This document shows positions 23,801-38,800 of a stretch of 64,000 nt of DNA, piece by piece. This DNA is from Dermacentor variabilis. Its lineage: Eukaryota > Arthropoda > Arachnida > Ixodida > Ixodidae. Location of the stretch: contig NC_134576.1 of assembly GCF_050947875.1 (NCBI RefSeq), positions 56,424,255-56,488,254 of the forward strand, read 5' to 3'. A model generated the notes under the pieces. It did no database searches. It was not told where the DNA came from and worked only from the letters and a program-made list of their open reading frames with translations. Each line of letters begins with the position of its first letter. The stretch's first letter is position 1. Both the position numbers and the translations under genes were made by a program.

Positions 23801-26800
23801 GCAACATTTGTTAAACCTGTCGCGAAAGAAGTTCCAACGATGCGCGCGAAGCTGAAAGCCATACGTAAGAAAATAGGTTGCCCTTATGACGAATCTCATT
23901 TCTCATTGATGGTGAACTAACTATTAACGCGAAGATTTCTCTGCCCCTTCGCCCCTTGTGAGCCTGCTGGCACGCTGCTTGCACGATGCGCCATCAAGAG
24001 CAACGCTTCGAGGCCCGAATCCTCATTAGCCATGTGGCAGTGATGTTTCACGTATGGGCTCGGTTTTCGCCCTGTCCACCTGAATTACCACTGCTGGCTG
24101 CTGGCTGTCGTCTCGTGCGATGGGCGAGTCCAAGAGATAGTGCAAAGCATAAGCGCCTGGAAAACCATGGACGCTATACACCGCGAAAATGTGGCTTCCA
24201 ACACACACAAAATGAATTCGAAGCGTGACATAAGGACGGACGAGAGGCAGGCTCGGAAGAGGCATCGAGAGGATCACGAACACCTTCGGTATACAGCGGA
24301 ACGTAGTGGAACTAAATAAAACGCATGAGCATTCTGGCTCGTGAATGCATAGTGGGGCAGCATCGAATGGCGGCGATGAAAATTTTTTGTCGCAGTGAAC
24401 ATTTCGCCCCTAGACGAGAAGCAGAGCCGGGCGCAGCAAAGGATGTTTTAGAACGCGAATGCAGAATTGCTCGTAAATGCGAAACTAAGTCTCATCCTCA
24501 TATGCTGTGATGTCACAGCAGCGAAACGGACTATGTCGCTTCCGACTGCAAACACATGCTCGGAGAAGCCCTTCTTTCCTTGCAAGCTGACGGAAGAACA
24601 AGTGCCGCTTGTTGATGGCCACCCTTGAGCAGGCTTGGTACAACGCTCCCGTAAACTACAGAAAAAGAAAACTGGCTTACGTCGTATGCGAGTCCCCAGA
24701 GCATTGGTCGTCCTACGAACACCGCCCTAGCTCCCAGCGAGAGCGCCTTGACCACGTCCGCACCTGTTCGAACTCCGCTGTCCAAGTACACTTCCATCTT
24801 GTCACCAACAGCGGCGACGATTTCGGGCAGCACGTCAATCTGAAAAAGGTGTATGCGCCTTCTGAAAACTATAGACGGTATGCAGGATGGTATGTACAGT
24901 TTCCTGTTCGACCGATAAATGTAAGGACACTTGTTCACTTTATCAAAATAAGATCCTGGCTCAGTTCATAGAACGGACGTCCGGCGAAAGAAGGATTCAA
25001 CTACTTTCGACACAGCACGCTATTCTGACGCGAAAGTGATAATGTGACAGTTGGATGAAAATTAGCACAAGCAAAATGTATAACAACGGACGCGTGGTCA
25101 CTGTAGATTCACGCTTTCTCTATTTGGGCTATCGGTGTCGCGTGACAGATCCGCTGTTACAGTTAGAACAGTTTAGTTTTTAGGAACACCAGTAAGGGGT
25201 TAATTTCTTTCTCCTTTTTTTGGATTACCTGAAGAGGCGGGCACGGTTTACTTGCACTACAAAACGCAACGTCCGCGCAGTTAACTAAGAAATTTACTCT
25301 GCGCTTTCGGTGCGTTGAACACTATATTTGTAATTTTTCAACAAAATTTACAAGAACTTTGATTCGTGACTCATTTCGAGCACGATGGAATAGGTGTCTT
25401 TATCATGGTGTAGATACGATGGTACACACTGGCGTAACATATTATTGTTTCTCCACCTTATGTAATTAAACGCCTGAGAAGTGGGTTTCTAAAGGTCACA
25501 GATGGTTCGAATATTAGTTCTTAAATAATTTTTTAATTGAAGGGTCACCGATAAAGTGAAGATGTGATAGAGATTATAGATTAAAGCAAAGATTTGCTAA
25601 CTTGGTTGGCCCTTGTTCCTTGCTACCCACCTGACCCGCCGTGGCTGCTCAGTGGCTATGGTGTTTGGGCTGCTGAGTACGAGGTGGCGGGATCGAGTCC
25701 CAGCCACGGCGGCCGCATTTCGATGGGGGCGAAATGCGAAAACACCCGTGTACTTGGGTTTAGGTGCACGTTAAAGAACCCCAGGTGGTCGAAATTTCCG
25801 GAGTCCTCCACTACGGCGTGCCTCATAATCAGAAAGTGGTTTTGGCACGTAAAACCCCATAATTTTTTTTGCTACCCGCCGTGGTTGCTCAGTGGCTATG
25901 GTGTTTGGGCTGCTGAGCACAAGGTCGCGGGATCGAATCCCGGCCACGGCGGACGCATTTCAATGGGGGCGAAATGCGAAAACGCCCGTGTACTTAGATT
26001 TAGGGGCACGTTAAAGAACCACAGGTGGTCGAAATTTCCGGAGTCCACCACTACGGCGTGCCTCATAATCAGAAAGTGGTTTTGGCACGTAAAACCCCAT
26101 GATCTATCCGTGTTCCTCGCTAGGGTTAACTGCACTTTTCCAGTGTTGTGACTCGACCCAATAGCCCAAATACTTTCACTAAGCTGTCGTGTTGACATCG
26201 AGCGTCATCGCACCACAATTGAATACTATTGAATACTCTTGAATACTATTGAATACTATTGAATACTCCTCTATCATATTGGCATGCATTTTTTCACAGT
26301 CCCTGCAGCTATCTAGCCTTCCGGAAGACTGGCTGATAGGTAAGGTTGTGCCAGTTCACAAGTCTGGGGTAACACACAATCCATCAAATTTCCGTCCAAT
26401 TTCACTCACATCTGTTCCATGTAAAGTTTTTGAACACATTATCTTCACTCACCTTGTCAATTTTCTTGAGTCATACCAGTTTTTTACACCCTCACAACAT
26501 GGCTTCCGCAAAAATTTTTCTTGTGAAACACAGCTTCTAGTCTTTACTAACGACCTGCATCATTTACTTGATTCTGGATTCACAATAGACTGTATTTTTT
26601 TAGATTACTCCAAAGCATTTGACAAGGTTAGTCATCATTTACTACTTTTTAAGCTCGGTCAGTTAAATCTAGATCCCAATTTTCTAAACTGGATTCGAGC
26701 TTTCCTTTTTAACGGTACTCAGTTTGTTTCCGCAAATAATGTTGATTCCCCAGTCCAGCCAGTGCTATCGGGAGTCCCCAGGTTCCCCATTACTTTTTAA

Positions 26801-29800
26801 ATTTTCATGAATGACTTACCCGATAACATTTCATCAAAGATTTGCCTATTTGCGGATGACTGTGTAATTTATCGGAAAATAACTAACCAAGACGATGTTG
26901 CCTTACTTCAGACCGACTTAAATACTATACATTCCTGGTGTCAAACGTGGAACATGGAATTGAACATTTCGAAATGCAAATCAATGCGCGTATCCCGCAC
27001 CTTATTAGCATCACCACACTATCATCTTGATAATACGCCTCTTGAGTCTGTTTCATCTTAAAAATATCTCGGTGTTAACGTTTGTAGTAACCTATCATGG
27101 AACCATCATGTGAGGCACGTCGTCACCAAAGCTAACCGATCACTTGGATACTTTCGAAGAAACTTCTATATGGCACCCCCATCACTTAAAAAGCTTCTCT
27201 ACACAACTTACATTCGTCCGTCACTTGAATACGCATCATCTATCTGGGATCCCGCTGGTACTACACTGATAAAAGAACTTGAAAGAGTGCAGAATCGTTC
27301 CGTTCGCTTCATCTTATCCAATTATGACCGCACAGCCAGTGTTACCATGATGAAGTCACTACTTAACCTTCCAGAACTTACAATTCGGCGTAAAATAGCC
27401 CGGATCGCTATTTTTCATAAAATATACTATCCCAACAATCATCTCCGCAATCAGTTCATTAAATCCCCTCCTTTCATTTCATCTAGAATTGACCACCTCC
27501 AAAAAGTTGATGTTCCTCGTTGTAGAACTGTAACCTATTCACATGCATTTTTACCTAGAACCACCTCCGAATGGAATCAGCTGCCACGAGTAGCTACAGC
27601 TATCATGGATACAACACGCTTTAAGGATTTCTTGAATAACATGCTTAATATTGCTTAAATATTTGTATTGAATTTGTCCTTCTGTTTTTTGCTTATTGTT
27701 GTTTTAGTTTTAGATGTTTAAATTACTCTGCTTTATCTTGAATGCGACTGTTTCAGTTCATTTTTGTATTAAGCTGGTGATTGTTCATGCTTCTTATTGT
27801 GATTGTATCAACTGTTTTTCCAATTTTCGTCTGTAATATGCCCCTCCCCTCTGTAATGTGCAAACCCTGAGGGTAAAATAAATAAATAAATAAATAAATA
27901 AATAAACACCTTCGTTTTCGTATTTGCCCGAGAGTCGATCGGGCGCATGCATGGGTTGCGAGAAGGAGATCCGGGGGCTTTTGAAGGCGGCTTTCGCGAG
28001 ATCTGGGGAATTTTCATTGCGATAGAAATTGTATGGACACTCCAGGTGCATTTGTGCCGTCGGCGTCGCCGTGAAGTCAGGCACGTGCTGCCACGACAAG
28101 CAACAGAGGGCCGACGCTGCAAGAAGACATCGGTGGCACTTCAAGAACGTCACGTTGCGGATGAAGTGCAGCGCCGCTTTATAGATAAATTTGCTAGCCG
28201 TCAATGCAGGGCGATAACTACGTGGTTCATGGCGCCGTCCGGACGAAGCCCGGGAGGCCCTCGCCGTTTGCTGTTTTAAAGTGAAGTTGCAGTCTATGCT
28301 GCGCACGCTTTCGGCACCGCACCGATGTAGAGCTATATACCAGTGGAGCTCAAACGCAGCAAACGACACGAGCGTTTGCTGCAGTGCACATCCGTACGCT
28401 CCTTTTTTGTCTTCAGAGGGCTTTCCTTTAATAGACAGCTTTAGTTGGGCGTCCGCAGCAGCTTTGCGTACGCAGCAAACCAGTGGAGGCGTCAGTGCGC
28501 ATGCGCATTACGCAGGAGCCCGCACGCTATCCTGCGCGCGACCGCAGCTTTTCAAAAGCTGCGTAGCGCCCGCTGCGGGCTCAGCGGCCTTTGGGGGACG
28601 TTCTCGCGTGTTCCCGCGTGTCCACGAGAGCGCATTTTTCGATATCTCTCTTGCCGAAGGTATACTCCGGCTTGCGGTTTGATCTAGCGGCGGCTGATAT
28701 TGTCTACACAGTTTGAGAAGGTGGCATATGGCGGCGCTGAGTAGCACACTACTGGTTCCTACGCGTGCAAGTCGGCAATCCTCTTGTCAGCTTTTGCGTC
28801 TGGCCAAATGTTGCCGCATCGTGCACGCGCACTACGCTGCGCACGCACAACCTCGCGCCCAGCGCACGTAGGTGGTTGCGGACGCCCAACTAAAGCGGCC
28901 TAATGTCTGGCCGCCCGGCCGCGCGCGCATCCCTTCCAAACCTTTCGTGACTGATCCGCTAGGGCAGGCCGCATGCGCCGTCGCGTTCTGAAGAAGGTGG
29001 ATTGCCAGCAAGTACAGATGGGCGTGGCATTTCCCGAGGCGCCCGACGTTCGTGCGCAGACGCGAGTAAGTGTGGGCGAGAGAGAGAAAATCTGGGGGCT
29101 TTTGTTCTTTGAATGCCTTACTTTGCCTAGGTACTACGGAAAAGATTCCTTGCTCCTGATGATGTATTTGTCCGTAGGCATGCCGGCGTTGCGGAATGGG
29201 GTCAAGTTTACGTTCCGACGCTGGCTGCCGGCGCGGCGAAGCAGGTGAAGCGGTGCGTACGGACGCCCCATTTGGTGATCCCTTGTTCTAAAGGCAAGTC
29301 GGACGTACGCGACTCCCAGGACATAACGTTGTGTCGGACAGACTTTGTCGCGCTTGCGGTGCTGGCGCTGAGTCAGTCATGCCGGATTAAACCTTTCTCG
29401 CGCCTTACAAAGCAAAAAAATGTTGCCCCCCAAAGGTTCAAAAGTTTTTACACCCTTGCGTACACCCTTTCACACCCTTTTATAGTTATTTTGCAGTACT
29501 ACGCCCTTTCAGTAGGCTGCTTGCATGAGTAGCATCCTCCGTTTAGAATCAAGGGTGCGTTTTTTTATTTAAGAAGGGTGTAAGTGACATACTCATATAT
29601 ACACGGTAATCATTTTTAAATGTCATGAAATTGTAAATATAGCCTCTTGTAGACAACGTAACTATAGTCCTTAGCTGGATTATTCTGAGAGGCAGAAATT
29701 ACTTCCACGGGAAATCAAAACACATACACTACTAATTAATAAAATCCTCCGATTATCTTTCGAATAAGTTACTGTACGGCACATACTGCAATTTACGAGT

Positions 29801-32800
29801 TGTAGCCGGTGAGTTTCTAGGCGTATCCACTTGTGATGAATTTCCAGGATGCCGCCAGTATGGAGGTACATGCTATCATAGCTTGCACTAATAATGCGCT
29901 GTTCCACTGACTTTTCTGATGCTCTTTTGGGCATTGGACTATAAATTTCCCTAGAACGCACGTTTATTACATTCTACACTTTGGGCAATAATATCCGAAA
30001 ACTGGCGTCTTCCTTAAAGTTAATTTCGAGTGGATAGGTCTTGCAAGCTTGCCGTCTTCAATTCGCAAATTTCAATAGTGTCGTAAATTAATTATTTGAG
30101 AAATTCATTATTCAATTTTTGATAATTATCTGAATTAGTGTTTCAAATTCTCGTGCTAATAATGTCAGTCTCCTCGAATTTTCAAGCTTGAATAATCAAA
30201 GTTGCAATTTTAGGGTTTGCCAAATAGAATTTGGGGGTGGCCGTGCCAACTGAATTTTACAAGTCGGCCGACTTGAAATTTGGACATTTCAAACATAATT
30301 TGGTGGTGGGCCAGCCTAAATTTGGGGGTTCGCCGACTGAAATTTAGAAGTGGGTTAACTTGGAATTCGAGGGCGGGCCAACTATATGTGTGAAGGTGGG
30401 CCAACCTATAAGTTGGTGGTGGGTGAACTTGAAATTTGTCGGTGGGCCAGCTTCAATATGGGAGCGGGTTAACTTGAAATTTGAGAGTGGGGCAACCTAA
30501 ATTTCGGGGTGCGCCGATTGAAATTGGCGGTGGGCCAACTTGAAGTTTTCAGGTTGGCCAACTTGAAATTTGTAGGCTCCACAACTGAAATTTGTGATTG
30601 GCCCAACCTCAATTCGGGGCTGGGTCAACTTAAGTTTGGGGGTGGGTCAACTTGAAATGCGGATATATGGTTATGCATACTTATACAACTCGCCCAGTGT
30701 GGTTTCTGTATACTGCTCTTCTCTCAAAATCGTATAAAAAGGAGTTTGCTCTTTCTGCTCACCTGTTCTTAATCGAATTATGCTGAAAGATCACGTTTTG
30801 TATTCCGGATTACTTAATGTAACAATTCCAACAGTTAATTAGTTTGTTTCTAAGAAAAAAAGGCACGACGTTGCTTTCTTCTTTTCTTTTTTTTTTTGGG
30901 GGGGGAAGCAAACCCTTGCCGATACGACGCTAGGATAAACTTGTTACTGCGTCTGTCGGCTTCTGCTGAAATAAGTCGTTCAGGCAAAGTTCTCGCACGT
31001 TCCAGAGAAATGGGAAACATGCGACAACCCTCCTGGAACGGCTGCTTATAGGTGACGAAGCAAGTTTGTGCTAGCACTGGCATTACAGCTGCTTAATGCA
31101 CAATTTGATTGGCTAAAACTGAGCAAGCAACTGTTCGAACATTTTTAATGAACAATGCAGAACATCAGATTCAAACTTTCTGCAAAATTTTAATAAGACA
31201 GGGCAGCGGTAACAACAAAATCATCCTTTTCTATTCTATGATAGCAGGTCGCAATCGGCTAAAACGCTGCTCAAGAGCAGCATGAGAACCTGTGAGATTC
31301 TTTCGGGCAACAGCCACAGCAGAGAGCGAATGTCAAGCCACAACCGCAAGTATTACATCATCGGCAATGCTCAGGACTGCTGACCACTGAACCTCCCCCC
31401 CACCCCGAAATCCCCGTGCCCCCGCAATGGCCACATTGTTGATACGTGCCCTTGATTACTTCTACTGAGAGACGGATGACGAGTGTCCTTAATTTGCAAT
31501 GTGAAACACTGCTCCCACTTGTTACTGTCCTATGCTTGGTTTCAGAGGGCGCAACCGAACTGCACCTTCAGGACTTGAGTGGCCAAAACGTGGTTTGCGA
31601 GTGTCGCGGCGTCGTCTGCTTATGCTGTGAGCACATTGACATACCAATTCTGGCAACCATTGATTGCTAGAAGGCTCATTTCAATCCAACCCAATTCTGT
31701 TTCTGTGTATAATGCGCGAAACGTGGTTACGGCGCAGTCGTACATTAGTGGAACGAAATTCTTTTGTTCGTTTGCGTCAACGAATGTAGCGCATTGTTTA
31801 GTCCTTATGCTTCTTCTGTCGCCTGACTGCCGCTGCCGTGTCGTCCGTGCGTTGCTTAGTAACCACGCCCATGCTACAGGTTAAACGGTCGTACTCTATA
31901 CGATTCGGCACGCAGGACGCACTGAATTCAGCGATCTCTACATGCCCTGTCATCGGCGACAAGTTGAACTTATCGATCTGCACATTCAAAGTAAGTTACA
32001 GCTCACCTTGTCTTTCTGCTTAGACTATCGGTCACATGTCGAAATAAAACGCTATTTATAAATGTGCAAGTCGTCGTGGGTTGTCCACTTAGGACGCGGT
32101 GAATCAATCCAGCCTCAAGGTTAGGGCTAATGGAAACATTGGACTGCAGAACCTTGCCCGCGTTTATTGCTTATTGTTAACAGCGTTACATTGTTCGCGG
32201 CGTGTGCAGTGCTCAACAATTGAAACGCTATATTGGGATCGCATGGCGGTCGGCGCTGTTGCGCCACCGGTGAGCGCTGGCTGATCGCTTGGAGACCAAC
32301 TTAGGCCACAATTCGTCACAATGGCTCTCTTCTATCGTATGCCACAGTGCACCAGCTCGGTGTGCGCTCAGCGGGAGCGCGAAAGCCGCCGGCAGCTATG
32401 CACTCAGGGTATCGCGTTTGAATCGCTGAGCACTGGGCATAGCTTCACGATATTATTCCGCTGCGCTGGGCCCCGAATAGGACGCTTTAAAATGCGTAAG
32501 CATTTTCCGGCGAGAACCCAAGACAAATCCCTCGGTCGCGCGAAACGTATCCGCACAAAATTCGTAATTGGCGAAAGCATTTAATCGTTATCATAGTGTA
32601 AATGCAGATGACTGGTAGCTTTATAAGCGATAAGAAACAATTAAAACAAACAAAATTATCAAACAGAATACGCTAGGGATACATAGGGCTCCATAGAAAA
32701 TGCGTGGGGACGCTTGTAGTAGGAGTGCACAAACTCAAATTTGGGGCTGGGCCAATTCGAAATTTTTGGGCGGGAGAACGTAAATTTGCCGGTTGGTCAG

Positions 32801-35800
32801 GCTTGAAATTTGGGCGTGGGCCAACTGAAAATCTGGGTCTTGGTAAACCTAAATTAGATGGTGGGCCAACTTGAACTGGAAGGGCGGGCCGATTACAATA
32901 TGGAGTGGGCCAACTTGAAATTTGGGAGTGTTCAAGCCTACAATTTGGGGGTTGGCAAACTTCAAATGCAGGGGTGGGCGAAATTAAAATTTAAGGGTGG
33001 GTGACTGATATTGGGTTTGGGACAAGCTAATTGGGGGATGGGCCAATTTAAATTGGCAGTGGGCCGATTGAAATTTGGGGGTGGACCAACTGAAATTGCA
33101 GGATTTGCTTATGCTGTACTTAGAATACTCCTGTGGAGGTTCTGCACCCTTTTTCCATTTCAATGGTAAGGTGTAGCTTATCGCGAAGGTCAGCAGTGGC
33201 GGCCTTACGACCTCGCTATGTAAATTCATGTAACATGACAGTTCTGTGTTTTGTCAACGTTACTTGAGTTGAATTTCGAATATTGTAAGAGAAATTGTGC
33301 CTACCATTATAGAAGCTTCAGTATTCATATGGTAATATATTGCCCATCTCTTAACATAACATCATTCTTTGAAGCACAGAAACAATGTTTTATGTTAAGT
33401 GAAAACATCTTTTATATCTAGCATGCAGCAATAGTTCATTGTAAACAAACTTGCGCAGTGCCAACGTTATATGCTCCGTAGGTCGGCACACCAATCGCAC
33501 TTGAAATTCGCTATCTGGTTCCTTGGACCTATATTGGGCACTAATTGGTCTTTTCTTGTGTAGGTCAGCATAACTCTAATGCGAAAGATAGAAGATGAGT
33601 AGCCGGTTATATACACAAAGCTGCAGAATTGAAACTGTTGATTTGACCACAATTTCGTGTATCATTTACAGATTCAGAAACCCCACTACGGTCCCTACTG
33701 CTCCACCGGTAAGTGCCAACTTCTGTTCACTGTTTTCAATGAATGCCACAACGCCTGATTTGCTAACTCTAAATTTCAGACCTAAATTCTCGCCTTCCTA
33801 TCCACAGATATTAGCCAGACGTTGCAAATCACTTTCCTTGTTAGATATAAACTCAATGTCGTGCGCATCAAATAAAGCTGAAAGCTGATGCTCTACTATT
33901 GTACGCGCCTGTCTGTATGAGAGGAAGGAAGGAAATCAACTTTATTCAGGTCCTCCAGGCCACGAGAGCTTTGGGCTCTCATGGAGTGGGCGTCTCCCAC
34001 GACGGAACCGGGAGGTTGAGTTTCCTGGGGGCGTCGTGGACCTGCTGGACAGCCCAGAGTTGGGGAGCAAGTTCTTCGCTCCGGATTGCTTTGAACTTGC
34101 GCTTGTCCGGTTCGGAGTCTATGTGAGCTTGCGAGCACGGTCAGAGTAAATGATATACGTTAAGGGATTAAACCCGATATTACATCGTTCTAGCGCCCTC
34201 TACATCCCCACCATGTACATCATAAGCAGCAGTGGGGATAAAGAGCACTGCCGCCTCAGACCTTTGTTGATATGAACTTTCTCCTCCCTCCTCATCCCTT
34301 CTCATTCAACGCAAACGGTATTTTCTAGGTAAATCTCTCTCAAAAGCTGTAGACAACTGTCACCTAAACCTTCCCCTTCCAGAATATCCTACAAGATGTT
34401 GCGCACTACGTTGTCATACGGTCCTGCAATGTATAAAAAGGTCACATATAACAGTCTGCTTTCTACTCTTGATATTTCAATATACTGAGTAAAAACAAAC
34501 AAGTTATCATCCAAACGCCTACCTATTCTGAAGCCATCCTGAAGTTTTCCCGAATTGCCATTATTCTTTGCCCATGCCGGCAGCTTTAATTTGATTGCCT
34601 GTATTGCTAATCTGTATATTACCGATGTCATGGTCAAAAGTCTGTACGAGTGAATTTTATATTTCGTCCCCTTACCATTATAAATTATATTCATTATACT
34701 TTGTCGCTAACTGTCAGGCATTCTTTTATATTTTAAGGTGTTCTCTACTGCTCTCAACAGAGCTTGCTTATTTTTTATCCTACCTCATTAATTAGCCTAA
34801 AGGGTACATTGTCTAACCCACTAGCTGTGCACTTAGCAATTTTCTCTGCGGCTTTCTTCCAGTTTTCCATTTGTCAGCACCAGCTCCTTTTCAATCTGAT
34901 TCTCTTTTTTTTTCATAATTTATTTATTTATTAGTAAAAATACAGATAATTGCATTGCATTGCATTCTTTCGTGCTCTTTTCATGCTCCTCCGTGGCACC
35001 AGAGTCTTCTGGCGTTACTCTGGTACCTACGGAATGGTAGATTCTCAGAGGCGAAAGTGCGAGACGTCTCACTGGTAAGCCATGCGTGGGCACGAGGCTC
35101 GGGAAAATACGATAAAGAAGGCATTCATCAACACAACAATAGCGTAATGATCATCATCGTCCATCTTGTTTCTTTCGTTTGCCAGTGAGGGTAGCAGGCT
35201 TCATCGGTCAAGCTAGGGCCATGCTCTCCGCTCTAATATATATAAATTATTGTACGAATACTACTCGCTCTTTCGTACATACAAATACTGCCTAAGTATT
35301 ATGTGCTTTTCTTTTTCCTTTGTTTTATAAAGTGAGACGGAAGGAGGGCTGCAGAAGTATTTGACCAAGTTTTAAGAATCTGGAAGTTGTTTTTTTTTTT
35401 TTTGCACGCTGTTTGGCCTTCATTGGTCGTTGAGGTGTTTCGAGTTTGATTCACGCACCGTGGCCGGGGTTCCATCCAGCTGGCGGCCTCCGTGGTTGGA
35501 CACGATGACGGCCGCTGCGCCGTGACGGTGTGCTTGCAGCGCCGCTTCGGCTGCAATGCGAAAATCCAGTGTATAATTGCAGCAGCTTGTGGAATTCTTT
35601 AGTTCGCGCCGACAGAAAAAATAACGCTTGCGATAATGACTAGACTGTGCGTCCCGTATGCGTTATGCATGAGCTCGCTATTGCTCTCCTTATACGATAC
35701 CCGAAGTTTGCACTATACATGCATGCAGACATCTTCGCAACACATGCGACAGCTGCGCTCCGTGTTTAGGCCCTTTAATGTGATTATAATAGTGCCACGT

Positions 35801-38800
35801 GGGGTTCCTAGGCCATCTCAACAACGGCGAAAAAGTGGAAGAATTATGGGGTTTCACATGCCAAAACCACTTTCGGAATATGAGGCACGCCGTAGGGGAG
35901 GACTCCGGAAATTTCACCACCTGGGTTCTTTAACGTGCACATAAATCTAAGCACCACGGATGTTTTTGCATTTCGCCCGCATCTAAACGTGGCCGCCGGG
36001 GCCGGGATTCGATCCCGCGACCTCGTGCTCAGCAGCCCAACACCATAGCCCCTGAACAACAACGGCGGTTTACGAAGAAGTGGGCTCAGGCCACGCGCTA
36101 GCCATCTTTTGTTTTACATCGAAGCTCTCAGCCTGTGGTTGGTCGGGATTTTTGTTGTCCTAATGCGCAGAGCTCGCACAAAAATGTGGGCCGATCCCGG
36201 AGAGAATGCAAAGAAGCGAGAAGCGCACAGTGAATTGGTTCTCCAAGAGGCATGACATGACGTCATCAGGGGACACCGGCCCTTGACGAAGACTTCAACG
36301 TGTGACGTCACGTTTGACGTGATGGCGTTATCAGATTAAATCATTAGGTGATATTATCACGTGAACATTGCGTTATTCTCAGCTATTCTAATTACATTCC
36401 GAAGCTATAATGTTTGTAGCTTGTGTGTAAGCCGTCCTATGCGAATAATCTCCCGCAATTTACTTTGAGGAATTCAATAAGTTCCATAACGCACTTGCGC
36501 TTTGCGAAGGGCCTAGGAGCTGCGTGCGTGCGTGACGTATGTGTGCACACAATGTATCTGTCATTGATGCATGAGCGCTCTGCCCATCGCATCTGTCGCA
36601 CAGCCTGTGGTGCGACCATAATTGACATTGTGGCAACCACTCTCCAACAGACACGACACCAAGCCGTAAAACTGGTTTGGTTTTTAGTTACCAGATGGCG
36701 CCACAGCATTAGCGCTGGTGATGCGTTGATGATAAGTAAAGCTATAAGGGCGTAATTCTTCACTACATTATTAATTTAATGCCCCGCTGTAGCACGGTAC
36801 ATGATGACGATAGCAAGCAAACGCAAAGTAGACGTCAAGTAGACGCCTTATAGACGCCGAGCAGACGCTGTGGCGCCGGTGAACATTTGTGAGGGAATTC
36901 GCCCGTATACTACTTGCTAAGGAGGTTGCAAGGTAACTGCAGGGAAATCGCATAGGTATAGTGAAGCCCTGCTGTCGCACGCATGTAAACGCAGCTTACG
37001 GCGTAAAAACATCTTTTGGCAATCCGCCAACCATGGAGCATGTAACACGATAGCAAGCAGACGCTGAGCAGACGGCGCGGCGCGGTTGAGCACATCTCGA
37101 GGGGCATTCGACCTTCCTATTGGCTAAGAAGTCGTGTAGATTCCACAGTACTGCTACCAGCTTGTGAGGTGGATCCTCTCGGTAATACCTCTGTAGTCTT
37201 GAGGGTATAATAAATGAAATAGACGCTGTGCGAATGAGAAGTGGCTTCAATGCGCAAAAATGGATTGCAAGATATGGCGGGCCTATGCACAACTCTGGCT
37301 CCCTGTGGGAGCCATATACAGTGACTCTAAGGCCGCCTCAACATGCAGCGTTCTTACCGATAAGTTGGACGACGGCATGGGCCAGCTACCTTGGCATTCT
37401 GCCGGACTCCAACCTTGACAACGGATCACGAGCGATGGGATTGAGCCCCCAATCCTGACAACTGGCTGACAGCGGTGAGATGGACTTTGCGACGTGGTGC
37501 TGTGACTGCGGTGAGCGCTTGGTTCTTGCTTTGACTCTCTAGGCTTCATTTTGTGGTTGTTCTGTTCAGAACAGTAGGGAAGCTAGTATGTTGAGTGTCA
37601 GCTAGGTTGTGTTTTCCTAGCTAGATTTAGAGAGCAGGATCAAGGCAGTAAAGCAGCAATCATGGAGTTAACCACACTGCTGAGAGACGAGTTCTTGATT
37701 GTTGGTGAGGAACTGGGCCTAGATGTACGCAAGGAAATGCTAAAATCGGAGTTATTGGAGCTAATTTCCGATCAGGCCAGTGAGGAAGAAATCGTAATGG
37801 GATTGGAACTTCTAAAAGAAAGAGAGAAACGGGAAAGAGAAAAAGAAGAACGGGACAGAGAAAAACGAGAGAGAGAGGAACGCGATAAACATCGCGAGTT
37901 AAGAAAAATGCAACTGGGACTTGAAAGCAAACGTTTGGAGTTGTCTCAAGGAAGTGAAGGCGCTCTGGGACGATCAAGTGAGGCAGAATCGTACCGCATG
38001 GACAGGCTGTTATAGCCATTTGAGGTCGGGACCGACATAGACTTGTTCCTAAGCAATTTTGAAAGGACTTGCGAGAAGATGAACTTCGGCCCGAGTACAT
38101 GGCCACAGCGGTTGCTGTCTATGTTGCCGTGTGAGGCGGCGGAAGTAGTCGCCAGACTGAGTGCACAGGATGCATATGAATATGCAAAAGTTAAGGCTAG
38201 TCTCCTGAAGAAATACCGCCTTTCAGCCGAAGCTTTTCGGCAAAGGTTTAGGAGAACAAGCAAGAACGATAGTGAGGGTTATCTGGAGTTTGCATATAGC
38301 TTAAAGGCCAACCTAGTCGTGTGGCTGAAAAGCGCGGAAGCGTACGACAGCAGAGACATGATCATTGAATGCATGTATCTAGAGCAGTTTTACAAAACCA
38401 TCCCCCAAGCTGTGAAACTTTGGGTGCAAGACAGAGGGAATGTAAACACTGTGGAAAGGGCGGCTGAATTACCCGAAGAGTACGCAACGCGTAGAAAGTT
38501 GAACGCCGAGGTCGGAAACTGGGACGGTCGAAATGGACCGCGGAAACCCTTTCCGTTCTAAAGGGGTTCGCAGACTAGACGATCGGAGCCTGTAGACATG
38601 GAGGAAAAGCCCGCAGAAAAGACCGAGGAGAAACTTAACGGAGAAACCGCACAAAAATAACAGAAAAGAAAATTCGAATCTTTTAGACCAATTCACTATT
38701 ACAAATGCCACAAACTGGGACATATAGCCGTAAACTGCGGGAAGCCTAGCGTAGTTTTCTCCTACGTAGAGGAAAAAGACGAGAATATGGATCTTTTAAG

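Noticed and set aside
25636..26108. tRNA genes
   Set aside because: The heads have A- and B-box-like sequences but continue into a common non-tRNA body and recur six times; they are SINEs.
30205..33105. CRISPR-like arrays
   Set aside because: Units are contiguous and degenerate with no unique spacers, and the genome is eukaryotic.
35299..35556. 85-codon minus-strand frame over HAO exon 5
   Set aside because: Wrong phase; the real exon is read in another frame and contains the SNHGGRQLD signature.
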